Positions 16,354-24,759 of a DNA stretch of 64,000 bases are shown one piece after another. Position 1 is the stretch's first letter. Each line of letters starts with the position of its first letter. The notes beneath the pieces are model-generated. The model saw only the letters and a list, made by a program, of their open reading frames with translations, searched no databases and was not told the DNA's origin. The stretch is from Ureibacillus thermosphaericus (lineage in GTDB: Bacteria > Bacillota > Bacilli > Bacillales_A > Planococcaceae): assembly GCF_012396605.1 (NCBI RefSeq), contig NZ_JAAXPW010000007.1, positions 1-64,000 on the forward strand, in the 5' to 3' direction. The position numbers and the translations under genes were made by a program.

Positions 16354-17118
16354 CTACATTACAAACCCGCCGTCGACATAAAGAGTTTGTCCAGTCATAA
16401 AGCGGCTCCAGTCAGAGGCTAAAAACAGAACAGGACCAGCAATATCTTCTGGAGTGGCAATTCGCTTTAACGGCGTTTGAGCGATAATCAGCTCCTTTAG
16501 ATTTTCCTTTGTTGTTCGGCTCGCATCTGTTGGATAAACTAGACCAGGGGCGACGCAATTGACGCGGATGCCAAAGGAGCCGACTTCGACAGCCAAATTT
16601 CTACTATACCCCATAAGTGCGGTCTTGGCAGTATTGTATTCATGATACGGGACGATGGGGCGTTCAACTAAGTTTGTAATGATATTAATAATACTGCCCT
16701 GGCTTTGTTTTTTCATGATGGGGATGACTGCTTGGCAAATATAATGGGCTGAGCGTACTGCTCCATCAATTTGCCCCTGATAGTCTTCCCATTGCACTTC
16801 CCAAGCTAACTTGCGAGTTTCAGGATTAAACTGAAAGGATTTAAAGGCATTGTTAACGACTACATCAATTTTGCCTGCTTCTAACATAATCTCCTCAATC
16901 ATTTGATTCACAGCCTCTTCAGATGTAACATCTCCTTGAATGGCATAACCGTCACCACCAAGCTGTATGCATTCAGCTGCCACTTTTTCAGCAAGCATTT
17001 TATTCTGCAAATAATTGACAATGACAAAAGCCCCTTCCTTTGCAAAAGCACGAGCAATTGCTGCACCAATGCCGCGGCTTGCTCCGGTAACTAGGACAAC
17101 TTTCCCCTCAAAGTTCAT
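16354..17118 (-). CDS. Short-chain dehydrogenase/reductase, last gene of TPP operon
   Basis: NAD(P)H-dependent oxidoreductase of the classical SDR family, 254 aa. Cofactor loop TGASRGIGAA is at residues 11-20, and the active site has Tyr161 and Lys165 (YNTAK). The usual catalytic Ser, 13 residues before the Tyr, is Thr148 here, an uncommon but workable swap; NNAG is changed to NNAF. It ends TGQTLYVDGGFVM like FabG-type enzymes. The ATG overlaps the stop of the ABC substrate-binding gene by 4 bp. In this operon it is well placed to reduce the aldehyde formed by the LuxC-like enzyme to an alcohol; this is inference. Confidence 0.88.
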   Translation of the reverse strand: MNFEGKVVLVTGASRGIGAAIARAFAKEGAFVIVNYLQNKMLAEKVAAECIQLGGDGYAIQGDVTSEEAVNQMIEEIMLEAGKIDVVVNNAFKSFQFNPETRKLAWEVQWEDYQGQIDGAVRSAHYICQAVIPIMKKQSQGSIINIITNLVERPIVPYHEYNTAKTALMGYSRNLAVEVGSFGIRVNCVAPGLVYPTDASRTTKENLKELIIAQTPLKRIATPEDIAGPVLFLASDWSRFMTGQTLYVDGGFVM

Positions 17119-18116
17119 TGCTCTACCTCCAAAAATTCCTCAGTCACGACTTGAGACATGTCCAATTGATTATTCACTAAACCTAACTGTTGATATGTGT
17201 CTGCTCCCTTTTGTAATACATCGGCATCAATAGCCCCTAATCCTTTTATCTCCGTATCTTCTGAAACTGAAGAAGCATTACGTAGCTTAATTATCTCTAA
17301 ATTGATGTTTTCATCTTTTCCATCAATAGCAAATTCTTTCGCAAGTTTTGCAGCTTCTTCCGGATTTTCAAGCATCCATTGGGCGCTTTCTCTGTATGCG
17401 GCAACGAAACGCTTCAATTCCTCTTTTTTCTCTTCGTACGTTTTTTCTGTCACAACAAAGACATCACTTGGTATATTTAAATAATCTCTCACTTCAATTA
17501 TATTTACATCGCCTAATCCTTTTTGTTTTGCAAGGTATAATCCGGTATCCGTTGCTGCAGTTGCATCCACTTGACCCTGTATTAGTGGGGCAAAATTTGA
17601 TATGCCTGTTTCCACAATCTTGACATCATCCTCCGTCAAACCAACTTGGTGGAGAAGGATTAATAAGTTTTGTCGCGTTCCACTTGTTAGGCTGTAAACA
17701 CCAATTGTTTTTCCTTTCAAATCTTCTGGCTTTTCAATACCGCTTTCTTTTAACGCCACAATATTGAACACGTTCTGTGGATAAATATTATAAATAACTT
17801 TTAATTTTTCTCCTTTGTCTAAAGCAAAGTAAAGAGATCCAGGGTCAGTAAAGGCAATATCTGCTTGACCGGAAAGAATATTTTTAATAGCATCTCCACC
17901 ACCAGCACCGGGAATCACCTTTAAATCAATGCCTTTTTCTTTGAAAAATCCTTTTTCATCATCGACTAATAGGTTGACGGATTCTGTAATAGGCTGGCTC
18001 CAGAGTGCAACTGTCAGCTGTGCAAATGATTCTTTTTCATTCGAGCCTTCCTCTTTTGAACCGCATGCTGTTAGAAGTAATAAAAGAAATGCGATGATTA
18101 TATGTTTCAACTTCAT
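17115..18116 (-). CDS. NMT1/THI5-like ABC substrate-binding lipoprotein (ThiY-type)
   Basis: Extracellular substrate-binding lipoprotein of a nitrate/taurine/thiamine-pyrimidine type importer. A hydrophobic signal peptide ends in lipobox LTAC with the lipidated Cys near residue 19. The mature part has the NMT1/THI5 layout: KGFFKEKGIDL, GGGDAIKNILSGQADIAF, LKGKTIGVYSLTSG. Start 18116 gives an 11-nt spacing from CTCCTT (AAGGAG on the minus strand, 18133-18128); ATG 18125 is only 2 nt away from it. The gene is coupled to the permease before it and the SDR after it. Under a TPP riboswitch, a thiamine-precursor ligand is expected. Confidence 0.88.
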   Translation of the reverse strand: MKLKHIIIAFLLLLLTACGSKEEGSNEKESFAQLTVALWSQPITESVNLLVDDEKGFFKEKGIDLKVIPGAGGGDAIKNILSGQADIAFTDPGSLYFALDKGEKLKVIYNIYPQNVFNIVALKESGIEKPEDLKGKTIGVYSLTSGTRQNLLILLHQVGLTEDDVKIVETGISNFAPLIQGQVDATAATDTGLYLAKQKGLGDVNIIEVRDYLNIPSDVFVVTEKTYEEKKEELKRFVAAYRESAQWMLENPEEAAKLAKEFAIDGKDENINLEIIKLRNASSVSEDTEIKGLGAIDADVLQKGADTYQQLGLVNNQLDMSQVVTEEFLEVEQ

Positions 18117-18121
18117 ATCTT

Positions 18122-18871
18122 TCATATCTCCTTCTTCAATCTTTTCATCCACATTTTTTCAAGCCAAGATACAGTTAAGTAAAGAATCATACCGAAAATT
18201 GTTAATAAAATTAATGTGGCAAACATAAGGGCGGTATCCATCATTGCTTGGGTTGCGATAATAAGCGCCCCTAGTCCTTCACTGCCGCCGATAAATTCTC
18301 CGACAACCGCCCCCACAATTGCAAGGACAACCGAAACACGAAGTCCAGCTAAAATGCCCAGCATACCAGAAGGAATTTTTAAGTGAATTAATGTTTGTAG
18401 CCGTGTTGCACCAAGCATTTTAAATAGTTCCTGCTTTTGTATATCGCTTAACTGAATAGCTGTTACTGTATTTTCAAGCAATGGGAAAAAGCATACAAGC
18501 GCAGTAATAACAACTTTGGACGTCATGCCGAAGCCAAACCAAAGAATAAATAACGGAGCCAATGCCAGCTTGGGAACTGCTTGACTCGCTATAATATAAG
18601 GAAAGAGAAGCTTACGTAAAAAGGCCACTTCTCCCATTAGAACTCCTACCGTAAATCCAGCTACACCACCAAAAAAGAGACCAAGAATTACCTCAGCGGC
18701 AGTCCGCTGAATATGCTGTGTAAAATAGCCGCTTAAAAGTCCATCAACAAGGGTGAGTACTATTACAGAAGGAGCTGGTAATACAAGTTCGGAATAGGAC
18801 TTGGATGTTACTTCCCAAATAACTAGTAAAAAAATGAATAATAAGAATGAATAAACGGATGTTTTTTTCAT
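18122..18871 (-). CDS. ABC importer permease (ThiX-type)
   Basis: Integral membrane permease of the nitrate/sulfonate/thiamine-precursor ABC family, 249 aa with about six hydrophobic helices. The cytoplasmic EAA loop reads KMLGATRLQTLIHLKIPSG, the site that docks to the ATPase. GAVVGEFIGGSEGLGALI is the conserved segment following it. The ATG overlaps the ATPase stop by 4 bp, and the end overlaps the leader of the binding-protein gene. Its role is to import the substrate for the LuxE/LuxC/SDR enzymes encoded alongside. Confidence 0.88.
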   Translation of the reverse strand: MKKTSVYSFLLFIFLLVIWEVTSKSYSELVLPAPSVIVLTLVDGLLSGYFTQHIQRTAAEVILGLFFGGVAGFTVGVLMGEVAFLRKLLFPYIIASQAVPKLALAPLFILWFGFGMTSKVVITALVCFFPLLENTVTAIQLSDIQKQELFKMLGATRLQTLIHLKIPSGMLGILAGLRVSVVLAIVGAVVGEFIGGSEGLGALIIATQAMMDTALMFATLILLTIFGMILYLTVSWLEKMWMKRLKKEI

Positions 18872-19617
18872 AAGCGTTCACCATTCATCACTTGACGTAA
18901 CGTGAAACATAGTTCGTTAAAATAAGGCTCATATCTCATTTCCATTCTACGTGGGCGTTCAAGCATGATGGGGGTTTGATAGACAATTTCTCCATGTGCC
19001 ATGACAGCAACTCTATCGGATAAATATACAGCTTCCGCAATATCATGGGTAATAAAGAGCACAGTAATATTATGCATATAGCACATTCTTAAAAGATCAT
19101 CTTGCAGTTCTTCTCTTGTAATGGCATCTAATGCTGCAAAAGGCTCGTCCAAAAATAATAAAGAAGGCTTTTGCATTAAGGCTCTTGCAAGAGCGACCCG
19201 GCTTTGTTGTCCACCGGAAAGCTGTAAAGGGTAACAATCTCGATAAGAGGCTAAGCCAACAAGCTCTAAGTATTCCATTGCCTGCTCCATATCCTCACTT
19301 CTGATTTTCCGTTTCAATTTAATAGGGAGAAGCACATTTTCAATAACTGTTTTCCATTCCAATAGAGTTGGAGTTTGAAAGACAAAACTACAATTAGGTA
19401 AAGGTTTGATTACTTCCTTTCCTTGCAGGCGAATGCTTCCATTCTCAGATGAAAGTAGGCCAGCAGCAAGCTTTAATAAGGTCGTTTTTCCGCAGCCGCT
19501 TTTTCCAAGCAGACAATGAAACTCTCCTTTATTGATTTCCCAGCTAATCCCACGTAAAATTTGATTTTTTCCTTGTTCGTAACTGTATGTTACATCCTCC
19601 ATTACCAAAAAACTCAT
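18868..19617 (-). CDS. ABC importer ATPase (ThiZ-type)
   Basis: ATP-binding subunit, 249 aa, related to SsuB/TauB/ThiZ. Walker A GKSGCGKTTLLKLA near residue 37, Q-loop FVFQTPTLLEW, ABC signature LSGGQQSRVALARAL, Walker B LLFLDEPFAALD and switch His in FITHDIAEA are all intact. Start ATG 19617 has AGGAGG just upstream (CCTCCT at 19625-19630). It follows the LuxC-like gene by 12 bp in the same transcript. Confidence 0.9.
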   Translation of the reverse strand: MSFLVMEDVTYSYEQGKNQILRGISWEINKGEFHCLLGKSGCGKTTLLKLAAGLLSSENGSIRLQGKEVIKPLPNCSFVFQTPTLLEWKTVIENVLLPIKLKRKIRSEDMEQAMEYLELVGLASYRDCYPLQLSGGQQSRVALARALMQKPSLLFLDEPFAALDAITREELQDDLLRMCYMHNITVLFITHDIAEAVYLSDRVAVMAHGEIVYQTPIMLERPRRMEMRYEPYFNELCFTLRQVMNGERL

Positions 19618-19629
19618 ATTAAAAACCTC

Positions 19630-21069
19630 CTAATCAACATAAGGAGCAAATTGTTCACTATCCACTATTGCCGATGATTCGATGTCTACCATTTGAATTA
19701 AATCCAGTAGATTGAACCGTCCATCATGATGCCAACCTGCTTCAGGGGAAGTCATTTTTCCTAGTGCTGTGATTCGTGTTACGCCAACGTTAGCCAACAA
19801 CTCTGCCCAGTGGAAAAGTTCTTTAGGGGTTGCGGCCATTCCAATCGTTTGAAGAAATGAGCGGTATGGCTTGATGTATGGCAGAATGTCTTCTAATTTT
19901 TCAAAAGAAATAACCCGAATAACTCGATTCAACGGGCTTGCCGTAAAAACTTTTTCCTCTTCTTCAAAAACAACCGTCCATTGATGTGTGGAAGTTCCAA
20001 GCACTTCTTTTCCTGTTTCTGTAAAAGTGCTCATTTCTTCCTTTTGCCGCCATGAAGCAAGGGCAACTGATTCTTCCATGGAAAGCTTACGCCTTGGATA
20101 ACGCTTTTCGAAGTTTTCTAGCTCCCCCGCAATCAAGCGGGCAAATTCCACTGGCGATACTTTTCCGCCTTTTTGCACATAAAATAAGTGCGGTGAGTAA
20201 CAACCTTGCTGATCGTAACGAATGACATCAAGTGCGGCTTGATGAGCAATTCGCCATGCTTTGTGCGCATCTAAGGCAGATTTTGAAATGATGCCAAAGC
20301 TTACTTTATGACCAAAAGGTAAAAAGCGAGTAGTAATGGGAACTTGTTTTTTTAAAGCTTTGAGCGTTTCGTTGTTACCGTATCCGATAACGAGATTCGA
20401 CTTTTCAAATATCATCTTCTCTCGCTTTTCATCGCCGCCTTTCCACCACACAACTGCAAAGCAATTGGCAAGACTCGGCTCGGCCTCTGCTAAGGCTTTT
20501 GCAAACCAGCCGGCAAAAAGAGGTTCAGAACTTGAAACTTTTCCGATATTTCCTGCTTTTACTAGCAGACCAGATACGAAACTCCAAATAGGCAGTGCTG
20601 GAACATTCCCTGCCCATACATGGGTAATGAGTTCTGGTCCAATTGCTTTTGAAAAACCACCTTTTGCGCGCGGCTGAAAATGATCTAATAATAATGGATT
20701 TCCTAAATCTTCAACGAGGAAACGTTGGAGTTCGTGCTTGCGAAATGTTTTTAAAAAAGATGTAAGACCAAGGCGAATTACCTCCTCATCATAGCCGGTG
20801 ACAATCGGAAGCAACTTTTCCGCCTGCTGTCGATAAGATGAACTGCGGTCCAAAAATTGTTCCGTTACATAACCGATGATGTCCACTACTGTTGATACCG
20901 ACAGTGATTTTAAGATTTCCGCACTTTCTCTTTTCACCGTGTCAATGACCCTCTGCATTTGCTCTAATGTAAGGAGAGGCAGTTCCACTTCTAAATCCTG
21001 AAACTTCAGGATTTTCTTATCAAATTTCGTTTCTCCGATATTTGGAATATATCCAGCTGTTATTCTCAT
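19630..21069 (-). CDS. LuxC-like acyl-CoA/acyl-protein reductase
   Basis: LuxC-family reductase (aldehyde-dehydrogenase fold) that takes an acyl group onto a cysteine and reduces it with NADPH to the aldehyde. The 479-aa protein has the catalytic Cys290 in YDQQGCYSP, matching the Q-x-C-x-SP motif of LuxC. A cofactor-side motif HVWAGNVPALPIWSF lies near residues 150-164 and WHHDGRFNLLDLI near the end. Start 21069 is the ATG overlapping the LuxE-like stop (ATGA); the longer frame to 21120 would run inside that gene. Known LuxC enzymes use fatty acyl groups. Here the riboswitch and importer point to a small thiamine-related acid instead. Confidence 0.88.
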   Translation of the reverse strand: MRITAGYIPNIGETKFDKKILKFQDLEVELPLLTLEQMQRVIDTVKRESAEILKSLSVSTVVDIIGYVTEQFLDRSSSYRQQAEKLLPIVTGYDEEVIRLGLTSFLKTFRKHELQRFLVEDLGNPLLLDHFQPRAKGGFSKAIGPELITHVWAGNVPALPIWSFVSGLLVKAGNIGKVSSSEPLFAGWFAKALAEAEPSLANCFAVVWWKGGDEKREKMIFEKSNLVIGYGNNETLKALKKQVPITTRFLPFGHKVSFGIISKSALDAHKAWRIAHQAALDVIRYDQQGCYSPHLFYVQKGGKVSPVEFARLIAGELENFEKRYPRRKLSMEESVALASWRQKEEMSTFTETGKEVLGTSTHQWTVVFEEEEKVFTASPLNRVIRVISFEKLEDILPYIKPYRSFLQTIGMAATPKELFHWAELLANVGVTRITALGKMTSPEAGWHHDGRFNLLDLIQMVDIESSAIVDSEQFAPYVD

Positions 21070-22154
21070 TTTGCTGTTCCTTTCGCCAATTGAATAAACT
21101 CTTCTACCGCTAGCGAGCATCCCCTTGCCTCGGCACCTTGAACTCTACCGAACAGATAAAATCCTTCATCAACCGCCATTCCTACATCTTCAGTAGCAAC
21201 CGCCATTACGGAATTAAAGTTCGCTAAATCATAATGAACTAAAACACCACGTTCTCCTTCTGGAACCTCTTCACCTGTTAACGGATTGATGACTCTCGTA
21301 CGAATCCAACTAGGTCCAGTTTTTATAGATGGAACGACCTCATTGCCATCATCATAAAATTGCGTGCTTAGCTCTGTTATGCCGTACATATTAATACAAT
21401 TGCTTCTATCTACACCGAAATATCTTTCAAGCAACTGATAAAATTCATTTAAATCCAATTCCTTTGATTTATTTTTATAACCACCACTATCAAGAATTTT
21501 GCTTCCCTTCGGCAGATTAAACGTTTTTCCTAAACGCTCCAATTCCTCAAACAAATGAACAAAACTGAAACTTGCTCCGAGCAAAGCAAATGGTTCTCCT
21601 GTTTTTTCGGCATGTTCCAACTCACTGATGATTTTTTGAATATGTACGCCGTTCTCTTTTAATAAATAGCAGCTGTCCTCTGTGCCAAACTCTTTCATGA
21701 CAAGAGCTAAATAATGGGCTAAGGATGAGTGCGGCATTTTCTCTTCAGTTGGAAACAAAATTCCCATGCGGATGCGATTTGTTTCTTTCATAAACCGTTC
21801 TTTAAAGTTGATAATCATGGAAAGTTCTCTGATTTCGAGAGTGGAATGAAAGTGTTTGCCTTGTTTTCCTTGGGTTGTTCCGCTTGTCATAAAGACTCTA
21901 ACCGCTGCCTCTGGATCTGAACATGTCAATGGAACCTCTTTAAAGGCACTCATCGGCACATAAGGAATGTCTCGCCAATTTTTCACAAGCCGCGGTGTCT
22001 TTCCTTTTTGGCGGCAAAATGTTTGATAGGGGAGATTATGTTTGTATTGATAATTAAAAATATGTAAAGCCAAGCTATTAAACTCTTCTTCTGAAGCTTG
22101 ATTCTTTTTGATAAATTGAGAAAGTTCCTCTATGATTTCTCGTTGCTGAGTCAT
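21066..22154 (-). CDS. LuxE-like acyl-protein synthetase
   Basis: LuxE-family enzyme that activates a carboxylic acid with ATP to acyl-AMP and moves it to its own cysteine for handover to LuxC. The 362-aa protein contains the AMP-binding segment FMTSGTTQGKQGKH near residue 85 and NMYGITELSTQFYDDG near 250. The C-terminal acyl-acceptor Cys346 sits in ARGCSLAVEEF. Start ATG 22154 has AAGGGTG 6 nt upstream. It is the first gene of the operon, only about 20 bp after the riboswitch terminator. No luxA or luxB is nearby. Confidence 0.88.
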   Translation of the reverse strand: MTQQREIIEELSQFIKKNQASEEEFNSLALHIFNYQYKHNLPYQTFCRQKGKTPRLVKNWRDIPYVPMSAFKEVPLTCSDPEAAVRVFMTSGTTQGKQGKHFHSTLEIRELSMIINFKERFMKETNRIRMGILFPTEEKMPHSSLAHYLALVMKEFGTEDSCYLLKENGVHIQKIISELEHAEKTGEPFALLGASFSFVHLFEELERLGKTFNLPKGSKILDSGGYKNKSKELDLNEFYQLLERYFGVDRSNCINMYGITELSTQFYDDGNEVVPSIKTGPSWIRTRVINPLTGEEVPEGERGVLVHYDLANFNSVMAVATEDVGMAVDEGFYLFGRVQGAEARGCSLAVEEFIQLAKGTAK

Positions 22155-22173
22155 CGGTTTTCACCCTTTCCGC

Positions 22174-22207
22174 AAAATAAAATGCACTCTGCCTAAGCAA
22201 AGTGCAT
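22174..22207 (-). terminator. Riboswitch-controlled terminator
   Basis: On the minus strand ATGCACTTTGC pairs with GCAGAGTGCAT (one mismatch) around TTAG, followed by TTTATTTT. It lies between the TPP aptamer and the first start codon, the standard expression platform. Confidence 0.88.
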
Positions 22208-22216
22208 AATTCGACT

Positions 22217-22310
22217 TACTACACTCCCTGCGCTGGCATTACCCAAATCAGGTTCAAACGGTCAACGACGGATTAGTCGTACTCTCAGCCTGCTTCCGCA
22301 AGCCCCCGGT
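22217..22310 (-). promoter_or_regulatory. TPP (thiamine pyrophosphate) riboswitch
   Basis: Minus-strand sequence shows the THI-box core: GGCTGAGAGT, then TTGAACCTGAT, then GGGTAATGCCAGCG and AGGGA, in the right order and spacing, with a variable P3a arm (CGAC..GTCG) between. The P1 stem looks weak. With the terminator at 22207-22174 it should switch the six-gene operon off when TPP is plentiful. A weak promoter can be drawn upstream on the minus strand (TTGCAA 22362-22357, TAGACT 22339-22334). Confidence 0.95.
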
Positions 22311-22410
22311 TAATATATTCAATTTCAATATAAAGTCTACTTATTCTTATGAAAGATTGCAAATTCTTTTGAATTATCACCCTAAAATTATGTAGATATT
22401 CAATTATTTT

Positions 22411-22468
22411 TTGTTGCAAATGCAACAAAGTTTGATTAAAATGAATTAAAAATATTGCATTTGCAATA
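22411..22468 (+). promoter_or_regulatory. Twin palindromes before the MarR-type gene
   Basis: TTGTTGCAAATGCAACAA (22411-22428) and TATTGCATTTGCAATA (22453-22468) are both palindromes with the same TTGCAAATGCAA-type core. They flank a TTGATT at 22432-22437. They are the natural operators for the MarR protein encoded next. Confidence 0.65.
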
Positions 22469-22486
22469 AAAATGAAGGAGTTCATT

Positions 22487-22939
22487 ATGAAAGAAGTTCT
22501 TCGTGAAATTGGGATGATAGCACGAGCACTAGATTCAATCAGTAATATCGAGTTTAAAGAATATGACTTAACAAAAGGTCAGTATTTGTACCTTGTACGA
22601 ATATGTGAGAACCCAGGAATTATTCAAGAAAAGTTGGCTGAAATGATCAAAGTGGATCGGACAACTGCATCACGCGCAATAAAAAAACTAGAAATGAACG
22701 GATTTGTTGAAAAGCGAGAGGATCCACAAAATAAAAAAATTAAGAAACTCTATGCGACCGAGAAAGGCAATAATGTTTATCCGTTATTAATAAGAGAACA
22801 TGATCATTCTAACGCTGTAGCTTTACAAGGATTATCTGAAGTAGAAGTGGAAACATTATTCAATCTTTTGCAGCGGGTAAGAAAAAATGTTGAAAAAGAT
22901 TGGGAATACGTTAAGAAGGGAAACAAACGAAATTATTGA
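22487..22939 (+). CDS. MarR family regulator upstream of paiAB
   Basis: Winged-helix MarR repressor, 150 aa. DNA-binding segment VDRTTASRAIKKLEMNGFVEKRED is near residues 60-85, with helices at both ends for dimerisation. Start ATG 22487 has AAGGAG at 22475-22480; the ATG at 22472 overlaps that site. Twin palindromes directly upstream suggest autoregulation. It lies 20 bp before the paiA-like gene in the same direction, so it likely controls polyamine-acetylation genes. The inducer is unknown. Confidence 0.88.
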   Translation: MKEVLREIGMIARALDSISNIEFKEYDLTKGQYLYLVRICENPGIIQEKLAEMIKVDRTTASRAIKKLEMNGFVEKREDPQNKKIKKLYATEKGNNVYPLLIREHDHSNAVALQGLSEVEVETLFNLLQRVRKNVEKDWEYVKKGNKRNY

Positions 22940-22944
22940 TATGA

Positions 22945-23481
<537 letters not shown>

Positions 23482-23486
23482 TTAGC

Positions 23487-24131
23487 ATGTATATACCGAA
23501 ATATTTTAGGGTGACGGATATAGACGAAATTATTGATTTTATTCAGAAAAACTCCTTCGGCACGATTGTTTCGACATTTGAAAATAAACCAATTGCTACT
23601 CATTTACCGTTGGAGTTGCGAAAGCAAGGGGATGATTATTATATAACGGGACATTTAGCTATCAACAACCCTCAATGGAAAAGCTTTGAATCACAAAATG
23701 AAAACGTGCTTGTAATTTACCAAGGTCCACACGCATATATCTCATCATCTTGGTATAGCCATGAAAATGTACCAACTTGGAATTATCAAGCTGTCCATGT
23801 TTATGGAAAAGCTAGTATTATGAACGAAACTGAGTTAGAAGAAGATCTTATTTTATTATTAAAAAAATATGAAGGGCATCGTAACAATCCTGTATTATGG
23901 GAAAATCTTTCTGCTCAAACAAAAAAACAAATCAAAGGAATTGTTGGAATAAAAATTAAAATTCAAGAATTGCAAGCTGCCTATAAATTAAGTCAAAACC
24001 GAAATGAAGAGGATTATCTGAACATCATTGAAAAATTGGAATGCGAAGGCGATTTAAGCTCTAAACAAATGGCAAAAGTAATGAAAAGAAGAATAAAAAA
24101 TAAAAAAGGCGAGTTAGGAAAATCTGAATAA
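23487..24131 (+). CDS. paiB: FMN-binding regulator PaiB
   Basis: PaiB family protein, 214 aa, with a split-barrel FMN-binding fold. In B. subtilis it acts with PaiA in repressing sporulation and protease genes. Recognisable features are MYIPKYFRVTDIDEIIDFI, HLPLEL, GHLAINNPQWKSF and PHAYISSSWY..VPTWNYQAVHVYG. Start ATG 23487 (GGAAGG at 23473-23478); an in-frame TTG at 23478 overlaps the paiA stop. A terminator follows at 24201. Confidence 0.9.
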   Translation: MYIPKYFRVTDIDEIIDFIQKNSFGTIVSTFENKPIATHLPLELRKQGDDYYITGHLAINNPQWKSFESQNENVLVIYQGPHAYISSSWYSHENVPTWNYQAVHVYGKASIMNETELEEDLILLLKKYEGHRNNPVLWENLSAQTKKQIKGIVGIKIKIQELQAAYKLSQNRNEEDYLNIIEKLECEGDLSSKQMAKVMKRRIKNKKGELGKSE

Positions 24132-24200
24132 CAAGATGAGAATATTAGAATAGAAATTGAGGAGGAGCTGGGACAAAATCCTCCTAAATAGAAAAATAGC

Positions 24201-24248
24201 CCATGAAGTTTTGCACATTGCAAAATTTCATGGGTTTATATTTTTTTA
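24201..24248 (+). terminator. Terminator after paiB
   Basis: CCCATGAAGTTTTGC pairs with GCAAAATTTCATGGG around ACATT, followed by TTTATATTTTTTT. It resembles the hairpin at 45189-45236 in layout (GAAAAATAGCC before the stem). Confidence 0.85.
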
Positions 24249-24759
24249 GGTTTTAAAAAACTTTCAGGATATCCATTACATTCATCATGTACAAAAGTAA
24301 AAGAAGGATTCTCCTTTTTTATTATATTTAAGCCAGTTAAGTATCAACTTCTTTTCTATTAATTAAATGGAAGAATTTAATAACATTAACAGAATATTTG
24401 ATACAAGCCAGAACGGAGAAAAGAGGGAAGTAAATATTAAATTTTATAGTCTTAACCTTGCTACATCTCCAATAGTATCTTCAAAGAAACTAAACCACAT
24501 TAAAGTGCCTACTTATCACTTTCATACTTCATTGGCATAATGGATTTCGTTGAACAAAACAATTTAATGGAGGGATTTAAAACAAAACTTGCAACAAAAG
24601 ATTATCGAATCGGGTCCTTGGGAACGACATGGTGAACTTGTTTTTGGCAGGAGCCCATTCGTTATGAATAAGAAGATATTCAACAAGTATGTGAAGATTA
24701 TAGAAACGGTACTTTTTTGAATGAATCTAATTAAAGCATAAAGAAAGTTGGGATATTAG
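24249..24759. other. Gene-poor stretch with possible coding relics
   Basis: About 500 bp with no intact ORF. Plus-strand fragments such as MDFVEQNNLMEGFKTKLATKDY (from 24540) and, in another frame, ESGPWERHGELVFGRSPFVMNKK suggest a decayed gene that I cannot identify. Confidence 0.3.

Noticed and set aside
19630-22154. Bioluminescence (lux) operon
   Set aside because: LuxE and LuxC homologues occur, but there is no luxA, luxB or luxD, and the control element is a TPP riboswitch.
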